The position numbers and the translations under genes are program-made. A stretch of 41,392 nucleotides of DNA. It comes from Opitutia bacterium. GTDB taxonomy: Bacteria > Verrucomicrobiota > Verrucomicrobiia > Opitutales > UBA953. A model generated the notes under the pieces. It did not search any database. It was given only the letters and a program-made list of their open reading frames with translations, and had not been told where the DNA came from. Numbering within the stretch: position 1 is the stretch's first letter; every line of letters begins with the position of its first letter. Location: NCBI GenBank assembly GCA_947470855.1, contig CANIUQ010000014.1, positions 1-41,392 of the forward strand. Reading direction: 5' to 3'. Positions 31,887 to 40,795 of this stretch are shown here, piece after piece.

Positions 31887-33857
31887 ATGAGCCAAGATAA
31901 TAACGAAGACAACAACGGTAATCGAATCAACCTGAAGCCTTTAGTCGTCTGGTTAGTTCTAATCGCTTTAGTCGCCCTGCTTGTGAATTATAGTGCACCA
32001 GCAAGCAACTCTGTGCAGCAACTGGGCGTGAGCCAAGTCCTCTCTCTCGCGCAAGAGAAGAAGATTAAAAATCTCACCGTTAAACCCGATCCAACTGCTG
32101 GTTCTGATAATTGGTATCAAATTACTGGAGAACTTGAAGTTAAAGGCGCTACCGCCGACGAGAAATCAAAATTTGCCGCTGCTGGTCGTGTGACTGAAAA
32201 AGAATTTGAAGCCTTACGTAGTTCGGTGGCTCGTGATGCTTTTAAGGAAGTGCCTGCACAGACGGGTATGACCATGTTCCTCTATAACGTTCTCCCCACG
32301 TTACTGATTTCGGGATTGGTGATTTATTTAATGTATCGTTTTCTGCGTAATGCTAATCGCGGAGCGATGCAGTTTGGTAAATCGCGTGCACGTTTGAATA
32401 CGTCGGAAACGGAAACGACGACTTTCAAAGATGTCGCCGGTTGTGACGAAGCCAAAGAAGAGGTGAAGGAGATTGTTGATTTTCTTCGTAACCCAAAGCG
32501 TTTCACCAAAATGGGTGCAACAATCCCCAAGGGTATTTTAATGGTTGGTCCTCCTGGAACGGGTAAAACTTTACTTGCCCGCGCCGTCGCCGGTGAGGCT
32601 AAAGTTCCTTTCTTGAGCATTAGCGGATCCGATTTCGTGGAAATGTTTGTCGGTGTAGGTGCGGCTCGGGTACGCGATACTTTTGAGCAAGCACGCAAGA
32701 TGGCACCTTGCATTATCTTTATTGATGAAATCGATGCTGTAGGACGTCAGCGCGGTGCTGGTCTCGGGGGAGGCAATGATGAACGCGAGCAGACGCTTAA
32801 TTCTCTGCTGGTGGAAATGGATGGTTTCGACGGTCAATCGGGTGTTATTGTCATCGCGGCGACCAATCGAGCCGATGTCTTAGACCAAGCTCTTTTACGT
32901 CCTGGTCGATTTGACCGCCAAGTCTTTATCGATTTGCCCGACCTCAAAGGACGTGAGGCCGTTCTTGCCGTTCATGCGAAACGTTTTCAGCTGGGTGCTT
33001 CCGTTGATCTTCATCGCATTGCACGCATTACCACCGGTATGTCGGGTGCTGACTTAGCTAATTTGCTCAATGAAGGCGCATTGCACGCTGGTCGTCGCAA
33101 TCGCGATAAGGTTGAAATGTCCGATATTGAAGAGGCCCGTGATAAGATTGCTTATGGTCGTGAGCGCCGTCGAGCGATGGATGAAGAAGATTTGCGTAAT
33201 ACCGCTTATCATGAAGCAGGACATGCCCTCGTCCAAGCGGTGGTCGATGACGGAACAATGCCTGTGCATAAGGTTACCATTCTTCCTCGCGGTCGTGCTT
33301 TAGGTATGGCGATGTTCATGCCAAAGAAAGACATTCTCGGTTACACCAAGGCTCGTTTGCTTGGATATATTTGCACCGCAATGGCAGGTCGGATCGGAGA
33401 AAAAGTAGTTTCAGGCGATGTTTCCAATGGAGCGTCTTCTGATATCAAGCAAGCCACACGCATGGCTCGTCAGATGGTTTGTGAGTGGGGTATGAGCGAT
33501 CTCGGTCCAATTGCCTTCAACGAAAACTCAGATACTATTTTCTTGGGTCGCGAGATTTCTCGCAATCAGACGCACAGTGATGAGACAGCTCGCCGCATCG
33601 ATGAAGCGGTATCCAAGATTGTCTCCGAACAGTATTCTCGTGCTGAAAAGATTATTGCGGAAAACGCTGATGCGCATCGCAAAATCGCGGAAGCGCTTTT
33701 ACAGCACGAAACCCTTGATGGCGTTCACGTCATGGAGATTCTTAAGACGGGTGCGATTCAGACTCCAGTGGTCGGAACGCCTGTTCCTCCCTTGAATCGC
33801 GAGCCAGACGCTAACTCTCCCGAGTCTGACACCCAATCGGCGCCCAGTCCTGCTTGA
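31887..33857 (+). CDS. ftsH: ATP-dependent zinc metalloprotease FtsH
   Basis: FtsH is the essential membrane AAA+ protease that degrades misassembled membrane proteins and regulators. From ATG 31887 it has 656 residues. A cytoplasmic Asn/Asp-rich start precedes membrane helix 1 (about 18-35). A periplasmic domain to about 125 and membrane helix 2 (about 129-151) follow. The AAA domain has Walker A GPPGTGKT at 211-218, Walker B IIFIDEID and the second-region-of-homology [21 protein letters not shown]. The zinc site HEAGH is at 432-436. The tail is Pro/Ser-rich. TTGACT (31846-31851) with TAAGTT (31868-31873) may be a promoter inside the end of tilS. The longer frame to 31779 overlaps tilS and is unlikely. 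Confidence 0.97.
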   Translation: MSQDNNEDNNGNRINLKPLVVWLVLIALVALLVNYSAPASNSVQQLGVSQVLSLAQEKKIKNLTVKPDPTAGSDNWYQITGELEVKGATADEKSKFAAAGRVTEKEFEALRSSVARDAFKEVPAQTGMTMFLYNVLPTLLISGLVIYLMYRFLRNANRGAMQFGKSRARLNTSETETTTFKDVAGCDEAKEEVKEIVDFLRNPKRFTKMGATIPKGILMVGPPGTGKTLLARAVAGEAKVPFLSISGSDFVEMFVGVGAARVRDTFEQARKMAPCIIFIDEIDAVGRQRGAGLGGGNDEREQTLNSLLVEMDGFDGQSGVIVIAATNRADVLDQALLRPGRFDRQVFIDLPDLKGREAVLAVHAKRFQLGASVDLHRIARITTGMSGADLANLLNEGALHAGRRNRDKVEMSDIEEARDKIAYGRERRRAMDEEDLRNTAYHEAGHALVQAVVDDGTMPVHKVTILPRGRALGMAMFMPKKDILGYTKARLLGYICTAMAGRIGEKVVSGDVSNGASSDIKQATRMARQMVCEWGMSDLGPIAFNENSDTIFLGREISRNQTHSDETARRIDEAVSKIVSEQYSRAEKIIAENADAHRKIAEALLQHETLDGVHVMEILKTGAIQTPVVGTPVPPLNREPDANSPESDTQSAPSPA

Positions 33858-33895
33858 GGTTTGCTCTGGTTGGATTTTTACGCACACTTCACCCT

Positions 33896-34483
33896 ATGGT
33901 TCTTGGTTTAACTGGAGGCATTGGGTGCGGAAAATCCGCCGTGGCTACTTTGCTCAAAGAACAGGGGTTCGTTGTTATCGATTCCGATCAACTCTCTCAC
34001 CAAGCCCTCAATGAGCCCGATGTTGTCGCTCAGTTGGTCAAGCGGTGGGGGCGGGATTGTCTGGGCGTTCAAGGCTTACCTGATCGAAAATGGATTGGGA
34101 AAAAAGTTTTTGCAGACGCTAAGGAGCGACAGTTTTTAGAATCGGTGCTTCATCCGCGCATCGCCTCAATGCGTCAGGAAATGATACAGGATAAGAGTCG
34201 CTCTTATGTTGTGGAAATCCCTCTGCTCTTCGAGTTAGGCATGCAAAACCAATTCGATGCCACTGTTTGCGTGATGTGTTCGGATGAGGTTAGACTTGGC
34301 CGATTGAAATCCCGGGGTCTTTCCCGCGAGGAGGCTCAATTGATTATAAATTCACAAATGCCTCTCCATGAGAAGCTTAAGATGGCAGATTATGTGATTT
34401 TTAATGACGGAAGTCATGATTTTCTTCGATCTGAAGTCAGTCGTTTAACTGAATGTCTTAGGGTACGTCCTTCAGGGCGTTGA
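33896..34483 (+). CDS. coaE: Dephospho-CoA kinase
   Basis: CoaE phosphorylates dephospho-CoA in the last step of coenzyme A synthesis. From ATG 33896 it has 195 residues: P-loop GGIGCGKS at 7-14, VIDSDQLSHQ, LHPRIASMRQE, VVEIPLLFELGMQNQFDATVCV, RLKSRGLSREEAQLIINSQMP and ADYVIFNDGS. All are standard for the family. A TTG start at 33854 would overlap the ftsH stop by 4 bases and add 14 residues; the ATG is preferred because the P-loop then sits at the usual position. It probably shares the ftsH transcript. Confidence 0.95.
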   Translation: MVLGLTGGIGCGKSAVATLLKEQGFVVIDSDQLSHQALNEPDVVAQLVKRWGRDCLGVQGLPDRKWIGKKVFADAKERQFLESVLHPRIASMRQEMIQDKSRSYVVEIPLLFELGMQNQFDATVCVMCSDEVRLGRLKSRGLSREEAQLIINSQMPLHEKLKMADYVIFNDGSHDFLRSEVSRLTECLRVRPSGR

Positions 34484-34486
34484 GGC

Positions 34487-34606
34487 ATGAGTTTGCGGTT
34501 GCGGATAGAGGCGGTCGATTTACGTTCTTTTGACACTCAACGCTCTCTCATTCTGGGAGAGTTGCTAACTATCAAACATCCCTCCACGGATCTACTTTTA
34601 CTGTGA
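34487..34606 (+). CDS. Possible 39-residue leader peptide upstream of pilB
   Basis: ATG 34487 opens a short frame ([20 protein letters not shown] then [19 protein letters not shown]) that ends at TGA 34604-34606. The stop overlaps the GTG start of the pilB-type gene in CTGTGA. No homology is recognised. The overlap would couple translation of the two, but a chance frame of this size is common, so this is a weak call. Confidence 0.25.
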   Translation: MSLRLRIEAVDLRSFDTQRSLILGELLTIKHPSTDLLLL

Positions 34607-36324
34607 CGACCGCCGACGATTTCGTCATTCAATTCATCCAAGATAAGGGTCTTGTCTCAGCAGCAGAGGTTGCTGAAGTCCGCTCATCTTTAGGAGAAAT
34701 CCCTGAGGGTCAAAATGCGGATACCCTGGCCATCGCGAAGTTAGTTGAAACAGGCAAGGTTACCTGGATGGCAATCACCCAAGCTTTGGGTAAGGAGTTT
34801 GACATGGAGGTGGTGGACGTTTCTCAGGTAACACCTTCTGAGGATATCTTAAAACTTATCAGCCGTGAGCATGCTGAGCGCGCGACAATTCTTCCATTAC
34901 AGATGGACGGCGTTGAGCTCTTGGTTGCCATTGCTGATCCCTTGGACACTGAGACACTCGATTCTCTTTCTCGGGTACTTAAGTTACCGATTAATCCCAA
35001 ACTCGCGACCCCTGAAGATTTAAAACTGGCGATTAATCGCTGTTATGGAGGTGGGGCTTTAAATGTTTCTTACGAAGAAGTCTTTGGCAAAGAGACTGAT
35101 GAGGATGGGGTTTCCGTCGACTTACCTCAGACTGGAGAAGTCAAAGAAGATGATGCACCAATTATACGGTACGTGAATTCTCTCATTGTTGATGCTATTC
35201 GTCGAAAAGCCTCCGATATTCACTTAGAACCGCTCGAGAAAAGATTTCGTATTCGTTTTCGAATCGATGGTGTTTTGCAAGAAATGAAGGGCCCGCCTAA
35301 GCGTTTACAGCCTTCGGTGATTTCTCGACTTAAACTCATGGCCGAAGTTTCCTTGGCTGAAAAACGCATTCCGCAAGACGGACGTATTCAGGCTCGCACG
35401 GGTGGTCGCGATATCGACTTACGTGTTTCGGTTTTACCCACTGTCTATGGCGAGTCGATTGTCATGCGTATTTTAGATAAAGAGGGACTTAAGTTGGGTT
35501 TACCTGAGTTAGGTTTCTTTGCTGATGACCAAGCGAAGTTCCAAAGTTTAATTACGGGTGCGGATGGTGTTTTCTTGGTTACGGGTCCTACTGGTTCAGG
35601 AAAGTCCACCACGCTTTATTCTGCTCTTAACTACATCAACAAGCCCGACCGGAAAATCATTACCGTTGAGGATCCAGTTGAATACCAGATGGCGGGAATC
35701 AATCAGGTTCAGGTGAAGCGCGATGTGGGTATGACTTTCGCTGCCGCGCTTCGCGCTATGTTGCGACAAGCTCCCAATATCGTGATGATTGGGGAAATTC
35801 GAGACTTAGAAACCGCCGAAATTGCGATTAACGCTGCGCTTACGGGTCATATGGTATTTTCTACCTTACACACCAACGATTCTGTTAGCGCAGTTACCCG
35901 TCTCGTGGACATTGGGGTTAAGCCATTCTTAGTTTCTGCTGCATTGCGAGGAGCCCTTGCACAACGTTTGGTGCGCCGTGTTTGTCAAAACTGTGCCCAG
36001 CCTTATAAGCCCACCGTCAAAGAACTTTATTCGATTGGGATGACGGAAAAAGATTTAGCGGGAGCAACGCCGATGAAAGGGGCGGGCTGTCCGAAGTGTA
36101 ATGAGCGTGGTTATAAAGGACGTCGCGGCGTGTTTGAACTTTTTGTAATCACTGAAGAGATTCAGGAACTCATCTATTCAGGTGCCACTTTGGTCACCCT
36201 CCGTCGTAAAGCCCGTGAGGCGGGTATGCGCACGATGCGCGAAGACGGTCAACGAAAAGTCGCCTCTGGAATGACTACCATCGAAGAGGTTATGGGCGCT
36301 ACTGTCGCTGATGATGCAATTTAA
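34603..36324 (+). CDS. pilB: Type IV pilus assembly/type II secretion ATPase PilB/GspE, copy 1
   Basis: This hexameric secretion ATPase powers pilus or pseudopilus extension. The 573 residues comprise an N-terminal T2SSE_N/MshEN-like domain (about 1-160, with [17 protein letters not shown] and [10 protein letters not shown]) and the catalytic half. That half has the Arg-rich [20 protein letters not shown], Walker [10 protein letters not shown] at 328-336, the Asp box [16 protein letters not shown], Walker [18 protein letters not shown], and the His box [19 protein letters not shown]. The zinc tetracysteine site is CQNC followed by [14 protein letters not shown]. Start is GTG 34603 in CTGTGA; no better start lies nearby. 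It is the first gene of a four-gene run, 6 bases before pilT. Assignment to pili versus secretion is open. Confidence 0.93.
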   Translation: MTTADDFVIQFIQDKGLVSAAEVAEVRSSLGEIPEGQNADTLAIAKLVETGKVTWMAITQALGKEFDMEVVDVSQVTPSEDILKLISREHAERATILPLQMDGVELLVAIADPLDTETLDSLSRVLKLPINPKLATPEDLKLAINRCYGGGALNVSYEEVFGKETDEDGVSVDLPQTGEVKEDDAPIIRYVNSLIVDAIRRKASDIHLEPLEKRFRIRFRIDGVLQEMKGPPKRLQPSVISRLKLMAEVSLAEKRIPQDGRIQARTGGRDIDLRVSVLPTVYGESIVMRILDKEGLKLGLPELGFFADDQAKFQSLITGADGVFLVTGPTGSGKSTTLYSALNYINKPDRKIITVEDPVEYQMAGINQVQVKRDVGMTFAAALRAMLRQAPNIVMIGEIRDLETAEIAINAALTGHMVFSTLHTNDSVSAVTRLVDIGVKPFLVSAALRGALAQRLVRRVCQNCAQPYKPTVKELYSIGMTEKDLAGATPMKGAGCPKCNERGYKGRRGVFELFVITEEIQELIYSGATLVTLRRKAREAGMRTMREDGQRKVASGMTTIEEVMGATVADDAI

Positions 36325-36330
36325 TTTATT

Positions 36331-37395
36331 ATGGCCTACGACATAAACCAGTTGCTCGAAGCAATGATTGAAAATGGTGCCTCGGACTTGCACATCCACG
36401 TGGGTCGTCCTCCTAGTTTACGCGTGAGTGGTAGTGTGGTATCGATTGAAGGACCGCTTCTTTCAGCTGAAGATACCCAGGATTTAGTTCAGGCAATCAC
36501 GCCACCAGATCACATCGAGCGACTTAAGCGCGATGGTGGTTGCGATTTTGGTTTTTCTTTCCGCAAGAAAGCTCGATTCCGCGTCAATGTTTATCGTGGT
36601 AAAGGAGTCTTTGGCATGGTTCTTCGTTTGATTCCGGCTCATATTTTCACGCTCGAGCAGTTGCGTCTCCCGCCAATGATTAAGGACCTTTTAAAACGTC
36701 CGCGCGGACTGATTCTTGTCACTGGTCCCACAGGCTCGGGCAAGTCGACCACCCTAGCTTCGATGATTAATTGGGTGAACGAAAATAGTGATGGGCATAT
36801 TGTTACGATTGAAGACCCGATTGAGTATTACCATGAGCACAAAGGTTGCGTCGTTACGCAACGTGAAGTGCATAATGATGTCCCCAGTTTTGCCGAGGGC
36901 GTTCGGGCTTCTTTACGTCAGGATCCCGATGTCATTCTCATTGGTGAAATGCGAGATTTAGAGACCATTGAGGCAGCTGTTTCTGCCGCCGAAACGGGCC
37001 ACTTGGTTTTTGCCACTTTGCACACAACGGGGGCCGCTCGCACCGTGGATCGTATTCTTGATGCTTTTCCTGCGGGAGGCCGGGATCAGATTCGTGTACA
37101 ACTAGCTTCCTCGATTCTCGCCGTTGTTTCTCAGTGCTTACTGCGCACGGTCGAGGGTAAGCGTGTTGCTGCCTATGAAATCATGATTCGCACCGATGGT
37201 ATTGCAGCGAAGATCCGTGAGAATAAGACTTTCCAAATTACTTCTGATATCGAAACCGGAGCGGCGCGTGGTATGCGCACGCTCGATGGCGATTTACTGG
37301 CTCTATTCCAACAGGGTAAAGTTAGTGAAGAAGAGGTGGTGACTTACTGTCAAGATCCTGAGATGATGCGGGGTCGTTTGCAAACCAAGCGTTAA
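36331..37395 (+). CDS. pilT: Pilus retraction ATPase PilT
   Basis: PilT disassembles type IV pili, giving twitching motility and DNA uptake force. The 354-residue protein has the short N-terminus typical of PilT ([23 protein letters not shown]), [21 protein letters not shown], Walker [10 protein letters not shown] at 132-140, the Asp box [23 protein letters not shown], Walker [36 protein letters not shown], and [19 protein letters not shown]. It has no zinc site, unlike the PilB proteins on each side. Where PilT usually has AIRNLIRE, it reads [17 protein letters not shown], so it may belong to a PilU-like or divergent branch. Gaps to its neighbours are 6 and 12 bases. Confidence 0.93.
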   Translation: MAYDINQLLEAMIENGASDLHIHVGRPPSLRVSGSVVSIEGPLLSAEDTQDLVQAITPPDHIERLKRDGGCDFGFSFRKKARFRVNVYRGKGVFGMVLRLIPAHIFTLEQLRLPPMIKDLLKRPRGLILVTGPTGSGKSTTLASMINWVNENSDGHIVTIEDPIEYYHEHKGCVVTQREVHNDVPSFAEGVRASLRQDPDVILIGEMRDLETIEAAVSAAETGHLVFATLHTTGAARTVDRILDAFPAGGRDQIRVQLASSILAVVSQCLLRTVEGKRVAAYEIMIRTDGIAAKIRENKTFQITSDIETGAARGMRTLDGDLLALFQQGKVSEEEVVTYCQDPEMMRGRLQTKR

Positions 37396-37407
37396 ACTTT
37401 TGCGACC

Positions 37408-39090
37408 ATGTTCGACGACCACAGTGATTTAATTCGAGATATTGTCCTTGAGGCTGGATTAATCAACCAGACGCAAGCCGACGAGGTCTGGGAGTCGCAT
37501 GCTTCTACAGGCAAGTCTTTTGCCGATGGTTTAATGGATGCTGGATTAGCGGATCGACCTTCTATTTTACAGGCGATCGCCGATCATCTTGGAGTGCAGT
37601 ATTATTCAGTTATTCCGGCAACCTTGCCTGATGAAGTGGTTAAAGTACTGAAGCCCGCCCAGGCCCATAAGTACATGGTTGTTCCAGTTTCAGATGAAGC
37701 GGGAAAACTGACTTTAGTTGCTAAAGATCCGTTTAACTCGTCGGCCGTGAACGAACTTACGTTTATCCTTAAACGTGATATCGAAATTGCGGTTGCTGAT
37801 CCGCAAGCGGTGGAAGCGGGCGTCATTCGTGTTTACGGTGAACCTTCGGCTTCTTCCATCGAGGATCTTCTGGGTGAGTTTGATCAAATTGATGGAACTG
37901 TTGCCACCGAAGAGGATGTCGCCAATGTTGCGAATCAGGCCCCGATTATTCGCTTTGTTGATCTCGTTTTACAAGAAGCGGTTAAGGCTAAGGCTTCGGA
38001 TATTCACTTCGAGCCCTTCGAAGACCAATTCCGCATTCGTTATCGAATCGATGGTTCGCTTTACGAGATGGCACCGCCCCCTAAAAATTTGTCTTCCGCG
38101 GTCATTGCTCGTGTTAAGGTTTTATCGGCACTTAATATCGCCGAGCGCCGAGTTCCCCAGGACGGACGTATTAAAACAACCATTAGTGGCCGAGCGATTG
38201 ACTTACGTGTCTCTACTTTACCTACCCAGTTTGGTGAATCGGTCGTTTTGCGTATTCTCGATAAGACAGTCGTGAATTTAAGTTTGGATGCCCTCTCCAT
38301 GAAGGATGACATTAAGGAGGGTATACGCCAGATGGTGAATAAGCCCAACGGTATTTTTATTGTTACAGGGCCAACGGGCTCAGGTAAGACCACCACACTT
38401 TATTCAGCTTTGCGTGAGGTTAATACTGAGGACATTAAGATTTTAACGGCAGAGGACCCTGTTGAATATGAAGTGGAAGGAATCATGCAGGTGCCCATCA
38501 ATCACCAAGTCGGACTTACTTTTGCTGCCGCTTTACGCTCTTTCCTTCGTCAAGATCCTGACACCATCATGGTGGGGGAAATTCGAGATATTGAAACAGC
38601 CCAGATTTCGGTGCAGGCCTCTCTTACCGGCCACGTTGTGCTTTCCACATTGCACACCAATGATGCTCCCGGTGCGGTTACTCGTTTGATTGATATGGGT
38701 TTAGAGCCTTTCTTAATCTCCGCTTCGCTGGAAGGCGTTTTAGCCCAGCGTTTATTGCGTAAAATTTGTCGTAATTGCCGAACTGCCTACGAGCCCGATA
38801 AAGAGGTTATTTCTATGTTGGACGTTGATGCTCTCGAAATTTCCAACAAGAAGTTTTATTTCGGCAAAGGTTGCACCGAGTGCAATCGCTCGGGTTATAA
38901 AGGTCGACAAGGTCTTTTTGAGTTAATGACGATTAATGACTCTTTGCGAACACTCATTACCCAAAAAGCTCCGACTTTAGTGTTGAAGCAAAAAGCAGTA
39001 GAATTGGGGATGCGTCCTCTGCGCGAGGATGGTCTGCGTTGCATCTTCGATGGTTATACAACGATTGAAGAAGTTCTGAAATATACCTAA
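37408..39090 (+). CDS. Type IV pilus assembly/type II secretion ATPase PilB/GspE, copy 2
   Basis: A second 560-residue PilB/GspE-type ATPase with the same architecture as copy 1. The N-terminal domain spans about residues 1-150 ([20 protein letters not shown], then [20 protein letters not shown]). After [21 protein letters not shown] comes Walker A GPTGSGKT at 321-328, then [59 protein letters not shown], and a tetracysteine site (CRNC, then [14 protein letters not shown]). The two copies share motifs but differ through most of the N-terminal domain, so the duplication is old. Only 8 bases separate it from pilC, making it the more likely partner of that platform protein. Confidence 0.92.
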   Translation: MFDDHSDLIRDIVLEAGLINQTQADEVWESHASTGKSFADGLMDAGLADRPSILQAIADHLGVQYYSVIPATLPDEVVKVLKPAQAHKYMVVPVSDEAGKLTLVAKDPFNSSAVNELTFILKRDIEIAVADPQAVEAGVIRVYGEPSASSIEDLLGEFDQIDGTVATEEDVANVANQAPIIRFVDLVLQEAVKAKASDIHFEPFEDQFRIRYRIDGSLYEMAPPPKNLSSAVIARVKVLSALNIAERRVPQDGRIKTTISGRAIDLRVSTLPTQFGESVVLRILDKTVVNLSLDALSMKDDIKEGIRQMVNKPNGIFIVTGPTGSGKTTTLYSALREVNTEDIKILTAEDPVEYEVEGIMQVPINHQVGLTFAAALRSFLRQDPDTIMVGEIRDIETAQISVQASLTGHVVLSTLHTNDAPGAVTRLIDMGLEPFLISASLEGVLAQRLLRKICRNCRTAYEPDKEVISMLDVDALEISNKKFYFGKGCTECNRSGYKGRQGLFELMTINDSLRTLITQKAPTLVLKQKAVELGMRPLREDGLRCIFDGYTTIEEVLKYT

Positions 39091-39098
39091 TCTTTTTT

Positions 39099-40346
39099 AT
39101 GCCTGACTATAAATACAGCGCCATTGACCGCACAGGGGCTCAAACCTCGGGTAAAATACAAGCCCCGAATGAAGATCAAGCACGGCAGAAATTGATGGCA
39201 CGCGGCTTGATGGTGACGACCTTGGCCGCAGAAGGAGCTGCGCCCAAACCAGTAGCAACAGCCGCAGCACCCGCCTCCAAAAAAACAAAATTTACCTTTG
39301 GTGCTAAAGTATCGCCTGAAGACGTCACGATTATGACTCGCCAGTTGGCTACACTGATTTTGGCCGGCCTACCTTTACTCAGAGCTTTAGAACTTATTCA
39401 TAAACAGGAGCGTAATCCCGCATTTAAACTCGTTCTGGGTAGCATTGCTGAAAGCGTTTCTCAGGGTAATAATTTATCTGAAGCTCTGGCTGCTCACCCC
39501 AAGGTTTTTGACCGACTGTTTGTGAATATGATTAAAGCAGGGGAGGCCGGTGGGGTGCTGGATAAGGTTTTGGATCGTTTGGCTAAATTCCGTGAGAAGG
39601 CGCAACGTATTCAGAAGAAAGTTAAATCTGCCATGGTCTATCCCGGGGTTGTGGTAACCGTCGCTGTTATCATCGTTTATATTTTGATGGTGAAGGTGGT
39701 TCCTTCTTTCCAGAAACTTTTGGCTGACCAAAAGACTGAAATGCCCCCGTTAACCAAGTTTGTTATCGGTGTCTCTAAGCTGTTAACTGATTTTTGGTAT
39801 GTGACCCCGTTTTTAATTATTGGTATCTATATCGGTGGTAAAGCTTGGCTGTCCTCAGCTAAAGGTAAGGAAATTTTCGACCGAATTCTTTTCAAAATTC
39901 CTAAAGTTGGTGGGTTTGTTCAAATTGTCTCAGTCTCACGTTTCGCTCGTACCTTTGGTACGTTGATGTCTTCGGGCGTGCCTATTCTCCAGGCGATTAC
40001 GATCACACGTGATACTCTAGATAATGTGGTCATTGCGAATTCTCTCGGACGTGTGCATGACCGAGTACGTGATGGTGAGCCTCTTTCTGTGCCGTTGGAG
40101 CAGGCGGGAGTGTTTCCTCAGATGGTAACTTCAATGATCCAAGTGGGCGAAGAAACAGGTCAGCTTCCCGAAATGTTAAATCGCGTTGCTGATATTTATG
40201 ATGAAGAAATTGATAATGCCGTCAGTGCGCTGACCTCGATTATCGAGCCTGTGCTGATTGTGTTTCTTGCTGTGGTGGTTGGAGCGATTGTTTTGGCGAT
40301 GTTCCTTCCGCTCATCGCACTCATCACCAAGATGACAGGCGGTTAG
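39099..40346 (+). CDS. pilC: Type IV pilus/type II secretion inner-membrane platform protein
   Basis: PilC/GspF is the polytopic platform that couples the ATPases to the growing fibre. The 415 residues begin with a soluble MPDYKYSAIDRTGAQTSGKI segment, an Ala/Pro linker (about 49-64), and two repeated T2SSF domains. Both show the family patterns, RQLATLILAGLPLLRALEL with IKAGEAGGVLDKVLDRLA in the first and RFARTFGTLMSSGVPILQAI with IQVGEETGQLPEMLNRVADIY in the second. Membrane helices lie at about 185-205, 238-260 and 375-400 (VLIVFLAVVVGAIVLAMFLP). It closes the cluster at a strong terminator. No pilin, pilM, N, O or Q genes are in the window. Confidence 0.94.
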   Translation: MPDYKYSAIDRTGAQTSGKIQAPNEDQARQKLMARGLMVTTLAAEGAAPKPVATAAAPASKKTKFTFGAKVSPEDVTIMTRQLATLILAGLPLLRALELIHKQERNPAFKLVLGSIAESVSQGNNLSEALAAHPKVFDRLFVNMIKAGEAGGVLDKVLDRLAKFREKAQRIQKKVKSAMVYPGVVVTVAVIIVYILMVKVVPSFQKLLADQKTEMPPLTKFVIGVSKLLTDFWYVTPFLIIGIYIGGKAWLSSAKGKEIFDRILFKIPKVGGFVQIVSVSRFARTFGTLMSSGVPILQAITITRDTLDNVVIANSLGRVHDRVRDGEPLSVPLEQAGVFPQMVTSMIQVGEETGQLPEMLNRVADIYDEEIDNAVSALTSIIEPVLIVFLAVVVGAIVLAMFLPLIALITKMTGG

Positions 40347-40370
40347 TCTTATTTTAGTTACCAAAAAAGG

Positions 40371-40408
40371 AGCCGGCTTGCATACCCCTATGCAAGCCGG
40401 CTTTTTTT
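40371..40408 (+). terminator. Strong terminator of the pilB-pilT-pilB-pilC cluster
   Basis: A perfect 14-base stem (AGCCGGCTTGCATA, 40371-40384, with 40389-40402) around the loop CCCC is followed by TTTTTT. It is 25 bases after pilC. Confidence 0.95.
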
Positions 40409-40550
40409 ACTATTTTAACTTACTTACCCCATTGCCCCGTAGGACAAATTTACAGTTCAAATTGTCGTGAAAATGTAGAGCAGTGCAATAGAGAATTAAT
40501 TACAATTTTAAAAAAATTTTATAACTAACTGAACAAGAATATCTTAAAAT
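40409..40550. other. AT-rich intergenic stretch without recognised features
   Basis: These 142 bases between the pilC terminator and the 3' end of tRNA-Met are AT-rich, with runs such as TTTTAAAAAAATTTT near 40506-40520. I see no gene or clear regulatory element here. The T-rich minus-strand sequence just after the tRNA could help end its transcript. Confidence 0.4.
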
Positions 40551-40628
40551 TGGGTGCAGGGGTAGGATTTGAACCTACGACCTTCAGGTTATGAGCCTGA
40601 CGAGCTAACCGGGCTGCTCCACCCTGCA
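40551..40628 (-). tRNA. Initiator-like tRNA-Met (CAT)
   Basis: On the minus strand this is a 78-base cloverleaf. The acceptor is TGCAGGG with CCCTGCA. The D stem is GAGC/GCTC with the A11-T24 pair of initiators. The anticodon stem TCAGG/CCTGA holds the loop CTCATAA, giving anticodon CAT. The T arm is GTAGGTTCAAATCCTAC and CCA is encoded. The D arm and stem-loop context match initiator tRNAs, not elongator tRNA-Met. Two departures are visible: the three-G:C signature has become A-G-G/C-C-U, and the discriminator is C73 with a T1-A72 pair. Confidence 0.9.
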
Positions 40629-40648
40629 ATCAGTGGGAAGGGGAGAGC

Positions 40649-40685
40649 AAAAGGGCTAAAAGTGCCTCCGCAAGCCCTTTTTTTG
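40649..40685. terminator. Terminator-like hairpin upstream of tRNA-Met
   Basis: AAAAGGGCT (40649-40657) pairs with AGCCCTTTT (40673-40681) around a 15-base loop and is followed by TTTT on the plus strand. On the minus strand the right arm also ends in TTTT, so it may act both ways. The transcript it would end is not obvious. Confidence 0.5.
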
Positions 40686-40707
40686 CCCTCTTTAAAATCG
40701 TGAGTTT

Positions 40708-40717
40708 TGTGTACACA
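40708..40717. promoter_or_regulatory. 10-base palindrome TGTGTACACA
   Basis: A perfect palindrome lies 78 bases before the last gene and 79 bases upstream of tRNA-Met on the other strand. It could bind a regulator of either, but a palindrome of this length also arises by chance. Confidence 0.2.
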
Positions 40718-40751
40718 TTGATGAAGAACTGGTGCTGTTGCTTGAATAAGT

Positions 40752-40779
40752 TTGAATGCTGGAGTTCAGAGTAAATAAT
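40752..40779 (+). promoter_or_regulatory. Likely promoter of the last gene
   Basis: TTGAAT (40752-40757) and AATAAT (40774-40779) are spaced by 16 bases and match sigma-70 boxes at 4 and 5 of 6 positions. The -10 box ends 16 bases before the ATG. Confidence 0.45.
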
Positions 40780-40795
40780 CTTTAAACTTTTATTC

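Noticed and set aside
32324-32837. Minus-strand frames inside ftsH
   Set aside because: Shadow frames opposite conserved AAA motifs; the sense protein fully explains the sequence.
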